NCBI GenBank assembly: GCA_004000515.1
Contig: CP034537.1
Coordinates: 7,275,501 to 7,339,500 of the forward strand
Source of the DNA: Pseudomonas poae
Lineage (GTDB): Bacteria > Pseudomonadota > Gammaproteobacteria > Pseudomonadales > Pseudomonadaceae
Direction: 5' to 3'
DNA: 64,000 bases
Shown here: positions 63,472 to 64,000 of the stretch, one piece after another
Position numbering within the stretch: position 1 is the first letter of the stretch
Layout: each line of letters opens with the position of its first letter
Notes under the pieces: model-generated
What the model saw: the letters and a program-made list of their open reading frames with translations, nothing else
Databases searched by the model: none
Told to the model about the DNA's origin: nothing
Position numbers and translations under genes: made by a program

Positions 63472-64000
63472 GGTTGCAGATCCTCGCGGGTTTTAATTTC
63501 GATACGGCCGTCTGGGCCGGTCTTGGAAAGGTTCGGGTCGACCATCACGTCGATAAAATCGACGTCCATGTCCACCCCTTCCAGCGGCGGCAGGCCGTCA
63601 ATTTCCAGCTCTTGCCAGGTTTCGGCGGGGGCCGGCGGCTTGCCGTAAGCGGCTTCGTTTCGGCCCAACTGGAACTCGGTGTAAAAACGGAAGCGGTAGA
63701 CCGCCTTCGAACGGTTGATCAGCATCAAATCGCTGCTGTCGTATTGCAGCGGGTCGTCGTCAGCGCTGGGCTTAAAGCCCACCAGGGCGCGCCACAGCTC
63801 GGCCCGCAGGTCGTGCAGCACGTCCGCCGAGATTTGCCCGCGTTCGTCCGCGTTGAACACCTCGACGCAGACGTCGACGGTTTCTCGCACCACTTGCTGG
63901 ATGGCGTTCTGCGACGGCGACGGATCGGCGTCATCGCCCAGGACAACGACATACGCCGAGGGCATATCGGCCTTGTTAACGTCCTTGCTCGGGTCCCAGT
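63468..64000 (-). CDS. Mu gp37-like tail terminator protein (runs off right edge)
   Basis: Visible part: the C-terminal 177 residues, beginning WDPSKDVNKADMPSAYVVVLGDDADPSPSQNAIQQVVRETVDVCVEVFNADERG. Gp37 family caps the tail tube in Mu. The frame is open to the window end, so the ATG at 63965 is internal. Neighbours gp38 and L follow in Mu order. Confidence 0.83.
   Translation of the reverse strand, partial: WDPSKDVNKADMPSAYVVVLGDDADPSPSQNAIQQVVRETVDVCVEVFNADERGQISADVLHDLRAELWRALVGFKPSADDDPLQYDSSDLMLINRSKAVYRFRFYTEFQLGRNEAAYGKPPAPAETWQELEIDGLPPLEGVDMDVDFIDVMVDPNLSKTGPDGRIEIKTREDLQP

Noticed and set aside
1..64000. CRISPR arrays, tRNA or rRNA genes
   Set aside because: No regularly spaced repeats and no tRNA or rRNA segments were seen; REP palindromes are dispersed and not array-like.

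Overview
The window looks like a chromosomal segment of a Pseudomonas of the P. fluorescens group. GC is high and the genes are close to familiar Pseudomonas families. The order dgkA, erdR, DTW protein, PA3611-like, recX, recA, cinA resembles P. aeruginosa. REP/REPIN palindromes of the GTGGGAGC type occur between genes. No rRNA, tRNA or CRISPR array was seen.

Region 1 (1-4684, minus): the 5' part of a wsp surface-sensing operon, wspA-wspB-wspC-wspD-wspE, leaving the window at the left edge. Region 2 (4887-18058): a DUF533/TerB membrane protein, then a polyamine block on the plus strand: LysR regulator, aldehyde dehydrogenase, YdcSTUV-like ABC importer, second aldehyde dehydrogenase and spermidine dehydrogenase, followed by opgD. 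REP palindromes separate several of these genes. Import, oxidative cleavage and aldehyde oxidation would feed polyamine carbon towards GABA. Region 3 (18068-33600): housekeeping genes, including a XenA-like reductase, kup, rimO, a GNAT enzyme, a RluF-like protein, yehS, trmO, fpr/finR, dgkA, erdR, a DTW protein, a LOG protein, recX and recA with a clear LexA box.

Region 4 (33626-47021, minus): cinA, then a complete P2-like R-type tailocin cluster. In transcription order it holds prtR, promoter and operators, holin, a PA0615-like gene, V, W, J, I, fibre, fibre chaperone, sheath, tube, E/E', tape measure, U, X, D and a GH19 endolysin. No capsid or terminase gene is present. A LysR/MFS pair follows, then a 26-codon remnant of the mutS start and a Doc-type toxin with a short upstream ORF. 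Region 5 (50859-64000, minus): a second contractile tail module, of Mu type (gp37 to gp48 homologues, fibre, fibre chaperone, lambda R-like endolysin, Rz/Rz1), which runs off the right edge.

Two points matter to a reader. First, about 22 single-base indels, mostly in homopolymer runs, break some 17 genes that are otherwise intact, including core genes such as dgkA and cinA. This points to residual sequencing errors rather than gene decay. I give the extent each gene would have once repaired. Second, two -1 frameshift sites (T TTT TTA in gpE, T TTT TTC in the Mu gp41 homologue) are in the canonical phase and are probably real programmed frameshifts.
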